A stretch of DNA of 64,000 nucleotides from NCBI RefSeq assembly GCF_900100205.1, contig NZ_FNEQ01000002.1, positions 310,001 through 374,000 on the forward strand, read 5' to 3'. This document shows, piece after piece, positions 52,244-61,031 of this stretch. A program made the position numbers and the translations under genes. The notes under the pieces are model-generated. The model had not been told where the DNA came from. It searched no databases and saw only the letters and a program-made list of their open reading frames with translations. Each line of letters starts with the position of its first letter. Position 1 is the stretch's first letter. Origin of the DNA: Duganella sp. OV510. Lineage in GTDB: Bacteria; Pseudomonadota; Gammaproteobacteria; Burkholderiales; Burkholderiaceae_D.

Positions 52244-54133
52244 GATCAGCAGGCGGCGATTGTCGGTCTCGCCGTTGCTGCTCTTGTGCTCGACCACCAG
52301 GCGCGAATTCTGCGCGTCCAGCGAGATGCCGACCGACAGGATGTCGATCAGCAGCAGTTGCAGGATGCGCGAGATCATCGACAGGAAGGTGGTGCTGTCC
52401 TCCGTATGATCGACCGCCAGGCAAACGCTGGCCTTCTTGGCCAGCGGCGAGTTGCTGGCGGTGATGGCGATGACGTCGGCGCCGGCCGCACGCGCGGCAT
52501 CCACCGCCGCCAGCAGGTCCGGCAGCTTGCCGGAATTCGAAATCGCGATCACCACATCGCCTGGATTCAGCAGCTCGGCGGCCAGCGTCAGCAGATGCGA
52601 ATCACCATACGCCGAAGTCGGAATGCGGAAGCGGAAGAATTTGTGCTGGCCGTCCAGCGCCACCACGCGCGAATTGCCCATCGCATAGAACTCGACCCGC
52701 TTGGCCTTGGCCACCAGCGCAATCGCCTTGTCCAGCGAACGCACGTCCAGCTGATCGCGGAATTTCAGGATCGCCGAAACGGTATTGTCGATCACCTTCG
52801 CGCTGAGGTCGTGCGTGCTGTCGCTGACGCGCACCTGGCTGTGCCGCACCGGTATCGCGCCGGTCAGGCTGCTGGCGAACTTCAGCTTGAAGTCGGCCAG
52901 TCCGAGGAAGCCCAGCGAGCGGCAGAAACGAATCACGGTCGGCTGGCTGACTTCGGCCAGACGCGCGATGTCGGCAATCGGCTCGTTCAGCACCAGGCGC
53001 GGCTGTTCCAGCACCAGTTGCGCGACGCGCTGCTCGGCCGGCGTCAGCTCGTGTTGCAGATGCTGCACGCGCTCCATCAGCGTATTGGCGCCGCTGCGTC
53101 CGCGCAGGTGCTCGGATAGTATCGTTGCGACGCCGTAGAACGCCGGATTCGGCGTGGTAATCACGTAAGTCGGAATCTCCGCCAGGTAACTGGTGAAGCG
53201 GCCCTTGGCTTCGAAGCGTGCGCGGAACGGCGAGGTGGTGAACCAGTCGCCCAGGCGCGGCACGATGCCGCCGCCGATGAACATGCCGCCGAATGCGCCC
53301 AATGTCACCGCCAGGTTGGCGGTGGCGCCGCCCAGCATGGCGCAGAAGCATTCCAGCACTTCCAGGCACAGCGGGTCTTTGTCGGTCAATGCGCCGGAGA
53401 TGATTTCCTGCGAGCTCAGGTCGCGCACCTGGCGGCCGTTGCGCTTGGCAATCGCGCGGTAGATGATTTCCATGCCAGGGCCGGAGATCAAACGCTCGGT
53501 CGATACGTGCGACCAGGTTTGCCAGGCGTATTGCAGGATCGCGTATTCGCGCTCGTCGGCTGGCGCGAAGTTGGTGTGACCACCTTCCGAGCCCAGCGTG
53601 ACGAAACCGTCGACCGTCGGGATCACGCCCGACACGCCGAGGCCGGTGCCGGGGCCAAGCACGCCAATGACGGAATTCGATGCCGGCTTGCCGCCGCCGA
53701 CCTGCATCAGGTCGGCCGGCTTCAGGCCCGGCAGCGACATTGCCAGCGCAGTGAAGTCGTTCACCACCAGCAGCGTGTGCAGGCCAAGCGCGCGGCGCAC
53801 TTCGTCGGTGGAAAATTCCCAGTCGCGGTTGGTCATGCGGATGTAGTCGCCGCTGACCGGGTTGGCCACAGCCAGCGCCGCGTGATTCAGATTGACGCCA
53901 GCATGGTCCGACAGGTAGGAGCGCAGCATGGCGACGATGTCTGGATAGTCGTCGCACTTCAGCACGCGCACGGCGCGGAACTCGCCGGGGGCGGTCTGCA
54001 AGGCAAAGCGGGCGTGGGTGGCGCCGATGTCGGCCAGCAGGCGCGGGCCGTCGGCAAAGGCGGTACGGTTGAGTTTTTGATCCACTTCAGCTTGTTTCAT
54101 CATCGATTCAGTCAAAACAGTTGGCGGAAGCAT
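52226..54133 (-). CDS. glk: Bifunctional glucokinase / RpiR-family regulator
   Basis: 635 residues. Residues about 25-345: glucokinase of the ROK-unrelated Glk type (LLADIGATHARFAL, AVANPVSGD, MTNRDWEFS, LVVNDFTALA, GPGTGLGVSG, EGGHTNFAP). Residues about 360-430: RpiR helix-turn-helix (LTPAEQRVAQLVLEQP, IARLAEVSQPTVIRFCRSLGF). Residues about 465-600: SIS sugar-phosphate isomerase fold (FYAMGNSRVVALDGQHKFFR, VIAISNSGKLPDLL). This kinase-regulator fusion is known from Burkholderiales. It phosphorylates glucose and likely senses a hexose phosphate or KDPG. Alternative starts at 54103 and 54100. It lies 62 bases after the GH13 gene on the same strand. Confidence 0.92.
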   Translation of the reverse strand: MLPPTVLTESMMKQAEVDQKLNRTAFADGPRLLADIGATHARFALQTAPGEFRAVRVLKCDDYPDIVAMLRSYLSDHAGVNLNHAALAVANPVSGDYIRMTNRDWEFSTDEVRRALGLHTLLVVNDFTALAMSLPGLKPADLMQVGGGKPASNSVIGVLGPGTGLGVSGVIPTVDGFVTLGSEGGHTNFAPADEREYAILQYAWQTWSHVSTERLISGPGMEIIYRAIAKRNGRQVRDLSSQEIISGALTDKDPLCLEVLECFCAMLGGATANLAVTLGAFGGMFIGGGIVPRLGDWFTTSPFRARFEAKGRFTSYLAEIPTYVITTPNPAFYGVATILSEHLRGRSGANTLMERVQHLQHELTPAEQRVAQLVLEQPRLVLNEPIADIARLAEVSQPTVIRFCRSLGFLGLADFKLKFASSLTGAIPVRHSQVRVSDSTHDLSAKVIDNTVSAILKFRDQLDVRSLDKAIALVAKAKRVEFYAMGNSRVVALDGQHKFFRFRIPTSAYGDSHLLTLAAELLNPGDVVIAISNSGKLPDLLAAVDAARAAGADVIAITASNSPLAKKASVCLAVDHTEDSTTFLSMISRILQLLLIDILSVGISLDAQNSRLVVEHKSSNGETDNRRLLISHLDG

Positions 54134-54165
54134 ACCCGAAATGTTGATTTACCACTACGCCGCAA

Positions 54166-54192
54166 GTCATTTCGCCCAGTGGGCGGAATGAC
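54166..54192. repeat. Intercistronic stem-loop between the GH13 gene and glk-rpiR
   Basis: GTCATTTCGCCC (54166-54177) pairs with GGGCGGAATGAC (54181-54192), eleven Watson-Crick pairs and one G-U, loop AGT. No U-run follows. It is more likely an mRNA processing or stability element than a terminator. Confidence 0.65.
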
Positions 54193-54195
54193 GGA

Positions 54196-55833
54196 TTACT
54201 GCGCGTAGCCGAACCAGGCGCCGTATGGCGGCAGCTGTACTTTGCCGCCGGCGGCGCTGCCCGGCAGGCCGTGGCCTTGCAGCGCTTCGGCGTCCTGCGA
54301 TGCCGGCAGGTCCACCGTCTGTGCCTCGCCACTCAGGTTGAACACCGCTAGGATGCTGCGCTCACCCGCCAGATCGCGGCGCAGCGCCAGCACGCTGTCC
54401 TGCGTATCGAAGAAGGCGATCTCGCCGCGCAGCAGTTGCGGATGCTGGCGGCGCCACGCGGTGAATGCACGGGTGAAGGCCAGCGACGATTGCGCATCCG
54501 CCTCCTGCACCGAAGCCGCCTTGGCCAGGTGATCCGGCGATACCGGCAACCACGGCTTGCCGGTGGTGAAGCCGCCATTGGCTTCATCGGTCCACGCGAT
54601 CGGCGTGCGGCAGCCATCGCGGCCCTTGAACTCCGGCCAGAAGGTGATGCCATACGGATCTTGCAGCAGCTCGAACGGCACGTCCGCTTCGGCGAAGGCC
54701 AGCTCATCGCCCTGGTACAGGCACGGCGTGCCTTTCAGCGACAGCTGCATCGCCAGCGCCAGCTTGGCAAACGCCTGTGGCGCGCTCGGGCCGCCCCAGC
54801 GCGACGCTACGCGCGGCACGTCGTGATTGCCGACCGACCACGAGGCCCAGCCGCCCTTCACACGTTTCTCGAACTGCTCGACCTGCTCGCGGATGTAGTG
54901 CGACGACAGCAGGTTGACCAGCAGGTTGAAGCTGTACGCCATGTGCAGCTTGTCGCCGCCTTCGGTGTACTCGGCCATCGTCGCCAGCGAATCGTCGGAG
55001 CCGACTTCGCCGATCGATACCGCCTTGTACTCATCCAGCAGCGCGCGCAGCTTTTGCAGGAAGGGCACGTTCTCCGGCTGGGTCTTGTCGAAGTTGTGCG
55101 CCTGCATGCCGTATGGATTGACGTCGGTGACAGTGATCGAGTCGCGGTTGGTGGCCGGCGGGTTGTCACGCAGCTGGCGGTCGTGGAAGTGGTAGTTGCT
55201 GGCATCCAGACGGATGCCGTCGACGCCGCGCTCCAGCCAGAAACGCAGCGCGTCCAGGTGCGCCTGTTGCACGGCCGGGTTGTGGAAGTTCAGTTGCGGC
55301 TGGCTGGTCAGGAAGTTGTGCATATAGTACTGGCGGCGGCGCGTGTCCCACTGCCAGGCCGAGCCACCAAACACCGACAGCCAGTTGTTCGGTGGGTTGC
55401 CATCGGCTTTCGGATCGGCCCAGACGTACCAGTCGGCTTTCGGATTGTCGCGGCTGGAACGGCTTTCCTTGAACCAGGCGTGATCTTCGGCGGTGTGCGC
55501 CATCACCTGGTCGATCATGATCTTCAGGCCGAGGCTATGCGCCGTGGCGACCAGCGTGTCGAAATCGGCCAGCGTGCCGAACAACGGATCGACGTCGCAG
55601 TAATCGGCGATGTCGTAGCCAAAATCTTTCATCGGTGATTTGAAGAAAGGCGAAATCCACACGATGTCCACGCCCAGCGATGCGATATAGTCCAGCTTTG
55701 CCGTAATCCCCGGAAGATCGCCCACGCCATCGCCATTGCTATCCATGTAACTACGTGGGTAAACCTGGTAGATGATCGCATCGCGATACCAGTCTGGAGA
55801 GTGCGGGGAGACTTGAGTAAGTTGCTTAGTCAT
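54196..55833 (-). CDS. GH13 alpha-glucosidase (oligo-alpha-1,6- or alpha-1,4-glucosidase)
   Basis: 545 residues from the ATG at 55833, no signal peptide, so cytoplasmic. TIM-barrel GH13 marks: YQVYPRSYMDSNGDGVGDLPGI opening, region I DQVMAHTAEDH, nucleophile Asp210 in DGIRLDASN, acid/base Glu276 in SIGEV, and Asp338 in VGNHDVPR. The YxVYPRS and QVYPRS pattern fits Gram-negative alpha-glucosidases (GH13_23-like). It would cut imported malto- or isomalto-oligosaccharides to glucose, phosphorylated by the downstream fused glucokinase. Divergent from the POT transporter gene with about 194 bases between. Confidence 0.92.
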   Translation of the reverse strand: MTKQLTQVSPHSPDWYRDAIIYQVYPRSYMDSNGDGVGDLPGITAKLDYIASLGVDIVWISPFFKSPMKDFGYDIADYCDVDPLFGTLADFDTLVATAHSLGLKIMIDQVMAHTAEDHAWFKESRSSRDNPKADWYVWADPKADGNPPNNWLSVFGGSAWQWDTRRRQYYMHNFLTSQPQLNFHNPAVQQAHLDALRFWLERGVDGIRLDASNYHFHDRQLRDNPPATNRDSITVTDVNPYGMQAHNFDKTQPENVPFLQKLRALLDEYKAVSIGEVGSDDSLATMAEYTEGGDKLHMAYSFNLLVNLLSSHYIREQVEQFEKRVKGGWASWSVGNHDVPRVASRWGGPSAPQAFAKLALAMQLSLKGTPCLYQGDELAFAEADVPFELLQDPYGITFWPEFKGRDGCRTPIAWTDEANGGFTTGKPWLPVSPDHLAKAASVQEADAQSSLAFTRAFTAWRRQHPQLLRGEIAFFDTQDSVLALRRDLAGERSILAVFNLSGEAQTVDLPASQDAEALQGHGLPGSAAGGKVQLPPYGAWFGYAQ

Positions 55834-55993
55834 AAGAGAATCCGGGGTTGGCTGTCTGGTGTATTTGATTTTGTAGAGAATATACATCACGAAAACAGTT
55901 TTTTCAATCATGGACCCGCTAGGCGATTATCATAAATAATCGTTTAAAAACAAACTCTTGGGAATTTTTACCGGAATTTTCAAGATAAAAATA

Positions 55994-56006
55994 GTAGTCA
56001 AACTAC
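55994..56006. promoter_or_regulatory. Palindrome GTAGT-N3-ACTAC upstream of the POT transporter gene
   Basis: GTAGT (55994-55998) and ACTAC (56002-56006) around CAA, 22 bases before the GTG at 56028 and in the region shared with the GH13 gene. The same element lies before the pullulanase gene at 58108. The regulator is not in this window. Confidence 0.6.
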
Positions 56007-56027
56007 ACAAATACAGGAGTGAATATA

Positions 56028-57599
56028 GTGAGCAACAACGGCAACGGGCCGATGCCCCGGCAAATTCCCTACATCATCGCCAACGAAGGCTGCGAACGTT
56101 TCAGCTTCTATGGCATGCGCAATATCCTGACGCCTTTCTTGCTCAGTACACTGCTGTTATTCATTCCGATCGGCGACCGCACTGCCGAAGCCAAGCACAT
56201 CTTCCACACCTTCGTCATCGGCGTGTATTTCTTCCCGCTGCTGGGCGGCTGGATCGCCGACCGTTTCTGGGGCAAGTACAAGACAGTGTTCTGGTTTTCG
56301 CTGATCTACGTGGCCGGCCATGCCTGCCTGGCCATCTTTGAGCACAACCTGGAAGGCTTCTACTTCGGCCTGGCGCTGATCGCCTTCGGCTCGGGCGGCA
56401 TCAAGCCGCTGGTGGTGGCCTTTGTCGGCGACCAGTTCGATCAGACCAACAAGAACCGCGCCAAGCTGGTGTTCGACGCTTTCTACTGGATCATCAACTT
56501 CGGCTCCTTCTTTGCCTCGCTGCTGATGCCGGTGTTGTTGCGCGATTACGGCCCAAGTGTTGCCTTCGGCATCCCTGGCCTGCTGATGGCGATTGCCACC
56601 GTGGTGTTCTGGATGGGCCGCAAGAAGTATGTGCACGTGCCGCCGGCGGCGCCGAATCCGGATTCGTTCAGCAGCGTCGCCCGCACTGCCCTGCTGGCAC
56701 GCGCACCGGGCCAATCGCGTCCTGGCCTGATGGTGGCTGGCGCGGGCGCTGTCGCCGCACTGATCTCGCTGTGCATGACGCCGGCCTGGGGCTTCGTCAT
56801 TGCCGCCTGCACGGCGCTGGTGCTGTTGCTGGCGTTTGGCGGCATCGGCGTGTCGATGCAGCTGGATCGTGCGCGCGGCGTGCATACCGATGCGGCGGTG
56901 GAAGGCGTGCGCGCGGTGCTGCGCATCCTGATCGTGTTCGCCATGATTACGCCGTTCTGGTCGCTGTTCGACCAGAAGGCGTCGACCTGGATCGTGCAGG
57001 CCAATACGATGGACAGCCCGCTGTTGTCGATCTTTGGCTGGGAATTCAAGCTGCTGCCGGCGCAGATGCAGGCGGTCAATCCCATCCTGGTGATGCTGCT
57101 GATCCCGCTGAACAACGTGCTGCTGTTCCCGCTGATGCGCGCAATCGGCATCACGCCGACGCCGCTGCGCCGCATGGGCCTGGGCATTGCGCTGTCGGCT
57201 TCGTCATGGGTGGTGATTGGCATGATCCAGCTGTGGATGGACGGTGGCGATCACGTGTCGATCCTGTGGCAGCTGCTGCCGTATGCCTTGCTGACGCTGG
57301 GTGAAGTGCTGGTGTCCGCCACCGGGCTGGAGTTCGCCTACAGCCAGGCGCCGGCGTCGATGAAAGGCATCATCTTGAGCTTCTGGTATCTGGCCGTTAC
57401 GGTTGGCAACCTGTGGGTGCTGATCGTCAATTCGGCGGTCAAGAATGACGTGGTCGGCGGCTGGATCGCCAGCAGCGGCCTGAGCCCGATCGCCTTCCAG
57501 ATGTTCTTCTTCGCCGCCTTCGCCGCCGTCGTCACCGCCATCTTCGCCCTGTACGCCACGCGCTACAAGATGGTGGATAATTACCGGAAATCGGCATAA
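56028..57599 (+). CDS. POT/PTR-family proton-coupled transporter
   Basis: 523 residues from a GTG at 56028, which has AGGAG eight bases upstream; the GTG nine bases earlier lacks this. Twelve or more helices. The family motif E-x-x-E-R-F appears as NEGCERFSFYGMRN (proton coupling), followed by GGWIADRFWGKYKTVF and the FYWIINFGS motif; LEFAYSQAPASMKGIILS is the helix-10 signature of peptide transporters. POT members carry di- and tripeptides. Placement beside an alpha-glucosidase and pullulanase, and a shared palindrome, raises the possibility that this branch carries sugars, but peptide uptake is the default. Confidence 0.88.
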   Translation: MSNNGNGPMPRQIPYIIANEGCERFSFYGMRNILTPFLLSTLLLFIPIGDRTAEAKHIFHTFVIGVYFFPLLGGWIADRFWGKYKTVFWFSLIYVAGHACLAIFEHNLEGFYFGLALIAFGSGGIKPLVVAFVGDQFDQTNKNRAKLVFDAFYWIINFGSFFASLLMPVLLRDYGPSVAFGIPGLLMAIATVVFWMGRKKYVHVPPAAPNPDSFSSVARTALLARAPGQSRPGLMVAGAGAVAALISLCMTPAWGFVIAACTALVLLLAFGGIGVSMQLDRARGVHTDAAVEGVRAVLRILIVFAMITPFWSLFDQKASTWIVQANTMDSPLLSIFGWEFKLLPAQMQAVNPILVMLLIPLNNVLLFPLMRAIGITPTPLRRMGLGIALSASSWVVIGMIQLWMDGGDHVSILWQLLPYALLTLGEVLVSATGLEFAYSQAPASMKGIILSFWYLAVTVGNLWVLIVNSAVKNDVVGGWIASSGLSPIAFQMFFFAAFAAVVTAIFALYATRYKMVDNYRKSA

Positions 57600-57615
57600 C
57601 AACAGAGAGGTAGCT

Positions 57616-57843
57616 ATGGCCATTTCATTTGAGCTTGATTCGGAAACAGAACAGCGCTTGAAGGAGCTGGCCAAGCGCACCGGCAAAACGCCCGACTTCC
57701 ATCTTCAGGAACTTATCGCGCATGGCATCGAGGATCTGGAAGATCTTTATCTAGCCAAGTCCACAATGCAGCGTGTTGCTAGCGGAAAAGAACCCATTTA
57801 CTCATCAGCCCAGGTCAGGAAAAATCTTGGCCTGGCAGATTGA
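57616..57843 (+). CDS. relB: RelB-type antitoxin (ribbon-helix-helix)
   Basis: 75 residues. The N-terminal ISFELDSETEQRLKELAKRTGKT with HLQELIAHGIEDLEDLYLA is a MetJ/Arc/RelB ribbon-helix-helix antitoxin; the C-terminal part (VASGKEPIYSSAQVRKNLGL) would contact the toxin. AGAGAGGTAGCT precedes the ATG. Base composition is lower in GC than in the flanking sugar genes, as in the vapBC pair at 3893. The partner toxin gene begins within its end and is broken, so this antitoxin is probably left over. Confidence 0.83.
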   Translation: MAISFELDSETEQRLKELAKRTGKTPDFHLQELIAHGIEDLEDLYLAKSTMQRVASGKEPIYSSAQVRKNLGLAD

Positions 57844-58095
57844 CTACACCCGTCAGGCACAGCGCCAGCTAGCAAAGCTGGACAAGGCCGTCGCGCGGCG
57901 AATCCTTGACTATATGGATCAGCAAGTCGGACTCCAGTCCGATCCTCGCTGTTCGGCAAAGCGCTAGTTGGCCAAAAACTCGGCAGCTACTGGCGCTACC
58001 GCGTGGGCGATTACCGCATTATCTGCGACATACAAGATAGCGTATTACGCATCCTCGTTATTAACATCGGCCATAGAGGGAAGGTGTATCGATAA
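57827..58095 (+). pseudogene. relE: RelE-type toxin, frameshifted
   Basis: From a TTG at 57827 (AGGA site seven bases upstream, overlapping relB by 17) the frame reads [29 protein letters not shown] up to DPR, and then meets a stop at 57965. The rest of the toxin is in the next frame from about 57949: [28 protein letters not shown] to GHRGKVYR, ending at 58095. One missing base near 57948 (CGCTGTTC for CGCCTGTTC) explains it. The conserved Lys, Arg and Tyr residues are otherwise kept. Either a real recent frameshift or a sequence error. Confidence 0.8.
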
Positions 58096-58107
58096 ACCGC
58101 CAACAAA

Positions 58108-58120
58108 GTAGTAAAACTAC
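58108..58120. promoter_or_regulatory. Palindrome GTAGT-N3-ACTAC upstream of the pullulanase gene
   Basis: GTAGT (58108-58112) and ACTAC (58116-58120) around AAA, about 90 bases before the pullulanase start. Same element as at 55994, suggesting one regulator for both genes. Confidence 0.6.
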
Positions 58121-58209
58121 AGATTCTGGAGTACCATAATCACCAAATTCACGAGTATTTTGCAGATTTTGTAACTGCACTACTCAATATAGACGATTTG
58201 GGAGACGGT

Positions 58210-60918
58210 ATGGCTGGTAAACACGTGGCGGTGGTTGGTTTGGGGGGCGCGCTGGCGCTGTCTTGTTTGACGGCGGTAGCGGCGCCATCGCTGGCGGAGT
58301 GCGACGGGGCGTTTGCGACCACGCTGAACGCTGCGCCGGCCGTCGATGCGCGGGCTTATTGGTTGAACCGTCAGTTGATCAAATGGCCGTCCGCTGCCAC
58401 CGATGGCGTCTTCAAGCTGTATTACTCCGCTGGCGCGCAGTTGCGTGCTGCGCGCGGTGCGCGCGTCACTGGCGCGGATGGCGCCGTCACGCTGTCGCGC
58501 TTTGAGGGCGCGGTGCCAGCGGATGCCGCCCAGCGCTTCAAGTTCGTCGGCGCCGGCCCGGTGCTGGCGGCCGCGCAAGCCGATGTCGCCCGTTTGCTGA
58601 CGCAGCAGGTGCTGCTGGTGCAGGAAGCCGCCGATGGCACCGTGCGCGATGCGACTTCGCTGCAAATCGCCGGCGCGCTGGATGATATCTATGCTGGCGC
58701 GGCACAAGCCGATGATCTCGGCGTCACCGTCGGCAAGCGTGACGCCGGCTTCAAGCTGTGGGCGCCAACCGCGCAAAACGTCGCGCTGTGCACCTACGAC
58801 AGCGGCAGCAGCAAGGCCGCCGCCATCACGCCGATGACGCGCGACGCCGCCACCGGCATCTGGTCCGCAAGCGCCGGCCGCGATGGCCAGTATTATCAAT
58901 ACCTTGTCGACGTGGTTGCGCCATCGGCTGGTTTGGTGCGCAATCTGGTCACCGATCCTTATTCCGTCAGCCTGACGACAGACTCCAAACGCAGCTACAT
59001 CGTCGACCTGAACGCCGCGAAACTCAAGCCCGCCGGCTGGGACAAGACAGCCGCACCAGCGAAAGTCGCCGCGCAAACCGACATGACGGTCTACGAACTG
59101 CATGTGCGCGACTTCTCGATCAACGACCACACCGTCAGCGCGGCCAATCGCGGCAAGTACACAGCGTTCACCGAGACGAAGTCGAACGGCATGAAGCACC
59201 TGGCAGCGCTGAGCAAAGCCGGCATGACCGACATCCACCTGCTGCCGGTGTACGACATCGGCAGCGTGCCGGAACAAGGCTGCGTCGTGCCGCAGATCCC
59301 CCCGGCCGCGCCGGACAGCGACACGCAGCAAGCCGCCGTCGAAAAGGTAAAGTTCCAGGACTGCTACAACTGGGGCTACGACCCTTACCACTACAACGCG
59401 CCTGAAGGCAGCTACAGCACCGATCCCGCCAACGGCGCCAAGCGCATCATCGAATTCCGCCAGATGGTGCAGGCGCTGCACAAGGCCGGCCTGCGCGTTG
59501 GCATGGACGTGGTCTACAACCACACCTACATCGCCGGCCAGAACGAGAAATCGGTATTGGACCGCGTGGTGCCCGGCTACTACCACCGCCTCAACGCCAA
59601 GGGCGACATCGAACGCTCGACCTGCTGCGACAACACCGCCACCGAAAACCTCATGATGGGCAAGCTGATGGTGGATTCGACTGCGCTGTGGGTCAAGCAC
59701 TACAAGATCGACTCCTTCCGCTTCGACCTGATGGGCCATCAGCCGCGCGCGACGATGGAACAGTTGCAAGCCCGCGTCGGCAAGCAGATCAACCTGATCG
59801 GCGAAGGCTGGAACTTCGGCGAAGTGGCCGATGGCGCGCGCTTCGTGCAAGCGTCGCAGCTGTCGCTGAACGGCAGCGGCATCGGCACCTTCAGCGACCG
59901 CGGGCGCGACGCCGTGCGTGGTGGTGGCGCCGGCGACAGCGGTGTGCAGCTCATCACGCAGCAAGGCTACATCAATGGCCTGGTCTACGACGCCAACGAA
60001 CAGGCTTCCAGGCGTCCGCTGGCGGACCTGCTGCAAGCCTCGGACATGGTGAAGGCCGGCCTGGCCGGCACCATCCGCAGCTATCCGCTCACCACCACCG
60101 ATGGCCGCACCGTCGCACTGCAAGACATCGTCTACGGTGGCAACCAGCCGGCCGGATACGCCAGCGAGCCGGGTGAAACCGTCAACTACGTCGAGAACCA
60201 CGACAACCAGACGCTGTACGACATCAACGCCTTCAAGCTGCCGCAAGCCACCACCGCACGCGAACGCGCGCAGGTGCAGATGCTGGGCGCCGCCATCAAC
60301 GCCTTCAGCCAGGGCGTGGCTTACTTCCACGCAGGCTTCGACATCCTGCGTTCCAAATCGCTGGACCGCAACAGCTTCGAGTCCGGCGACTGGTTCAATC
60401 GGCTAGACTGGACCTATCAGGACAACTACTACGGAACCGGCCTGCCGCCGGCCGCCGACAACAGCAAGGACTATGCGCTGATCAAGCCTATCCTGCGCAA
60501 CGCCGCCATCAAGCCAGCGCCAGCGGACATCGCCTGGGCGCGCGACGCCTTCCGCGACCTGCTGTCCATCCGCTCCAGCAGCACGCTGTTCCGCCTGCGC
60601 AGTTCCGAAGACATCAAGCAGCGCCTGCGCTTCTTCAATAACGGCCCGCAGCAGGTGGCGACCGTGATCGCGGCGCACATCGACGGCAAGGGCTATCCAG
60701 GCGCGCGCTTCAAGTCGATCATCTACCTGATCAACGTCGACAAAACAGCGCAGACGATCACCGTGGCGGAAGAAAAGAATCGCAACTACGCGCTGCATCC
60801 TGTTCACACCGGCATCGCCGCAGCGGACAAACGCGTGGCCTCGGAAGCCAGGTATGACAAGACCAGCGGAAGCTACACGATCCCTGCACGCAGCGCGGTG
60901 GTTTTCGTCGAACATTGA
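58210..60918 (+). CDS. Exported pullulanase-type alpha-1,6-glucosidase (GH13)
   Basis: 902 residues from the ATG at 58210 with GGGAGA upstream. An N-terminal signal (about 1-29) has a cysteine near an A-L-S-C segment, so a lipoprotein form is possible but the lipobox is imperfect. After a pullulanase-type N domain comes a CBM48 ([17 protein letters not shown]), then the catalytic barrel with [18 protein letters not shown] (diagnostic YNWGY), MDVVYNHT, nucleophile Asp506 in FRFDLMGH, acid/base Glu532 in GEGWNFG, and Asp665 in VENHDNQTL. It removes alpha-1,6 branches of pullulan, starch or glycogen. It continues the maltodextrin theme of the region. Confidence 0.94.
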   Translation: MAGKHVAVVGLGGALALSCLTAVAAPSLAECDGAFATTLNAAPAVDARAYWLNRQLIKWPSAATDGVFKLYYSAGAQLRAARGARVTGADGAVTLSRFEGAVPADAAQRFKFVGAGPVLAAAQADVARLLTQQVLLVQEAADGTVRDATSLQIAGALDDIYAGAAQADDLGVTVGKRDAGFKLWAPTAQNVALCTYDSGSSKAAAITPMTRDAATGIWSASAGRDGQYYQYLVDVVAPSAGLVRNLVTDPYSVSLTTDSKRSYIVDLNAAKLKPAGWDKTAAPAKVAAQTDMTVYELHVRDFSINDHTVSAANRGKYTAFTETKSNGMKHLAALSKAGMTDIHLLPVYDIGSVPEQGCVVPQIPPAAPDSDTQQAAVEKVKFQDCYNWGYDPYHYNAPEGSYSTDPANGAKRIIEFRQMVQALHKAGLRVGMDVVYNHTYIAGQNEKSVLDRVVPGYYHRLNAKGDIERSTCCDNTATENLMMGKLMVDSTALWVKHYKIDSFRFDLMGHQPRATMEQLQARVGKQINLIGEGWNFGEVADGARFVQASQLSLNGSGIGTFSDRGRDAVRGGGAGDSGVQLITQQGYINGLVYDANEQASRRPLADLLQASDMVKAGLAGTIRSYPLTTTDGRTVALQDIVYGGNQPAGYASEPGETVNYVENHDNQTLYDINAFKLPQATTARERAQVQMLGAAINAFSQGVAYFHAGFDILRSKSLDRNSFESGDWFNRLDWTYQDNYYGTGLPPAADNSKDYALIKPILRNAAIKPAPADIAWARDAFRDLLSIRSSSTLFRLRSSEDIKQRLRFFNNGPQQVATVIAAHIDGKGYPGARFKSIIYLINVDKTAQTITVAEEKNRNYALHPVHTGIAAADKRVASEARYDKTSGSYTIPARSAVVFVEH

Positions 60919-60938
60919 TGACCGCAAGGCGTCCAGAT

Positions 60939-60959
60939 GTTTAGTGGAAGGTGCTAAAC
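60939..60959. promoter_or_regulatory. Inverted repeat GTTTAG-N9-CTAAAC between pullulanase and GH92 genes
   Basis: GTTTAG (60939-60944) and CTAAAC (60954-60959), extended by one T-A pair to 7 bases. No U-run. It lies 73 bases before the GH92 start and may be an operator. Confidence 0.4.
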
Positions 60960-61031
60960 AAGGACATTCCGCCCAGGCGGCGGCGCGAGGCTGCTACACT
61001 GGTCCGTCGCCAGCCGCCTCTTGTCCCGGAT

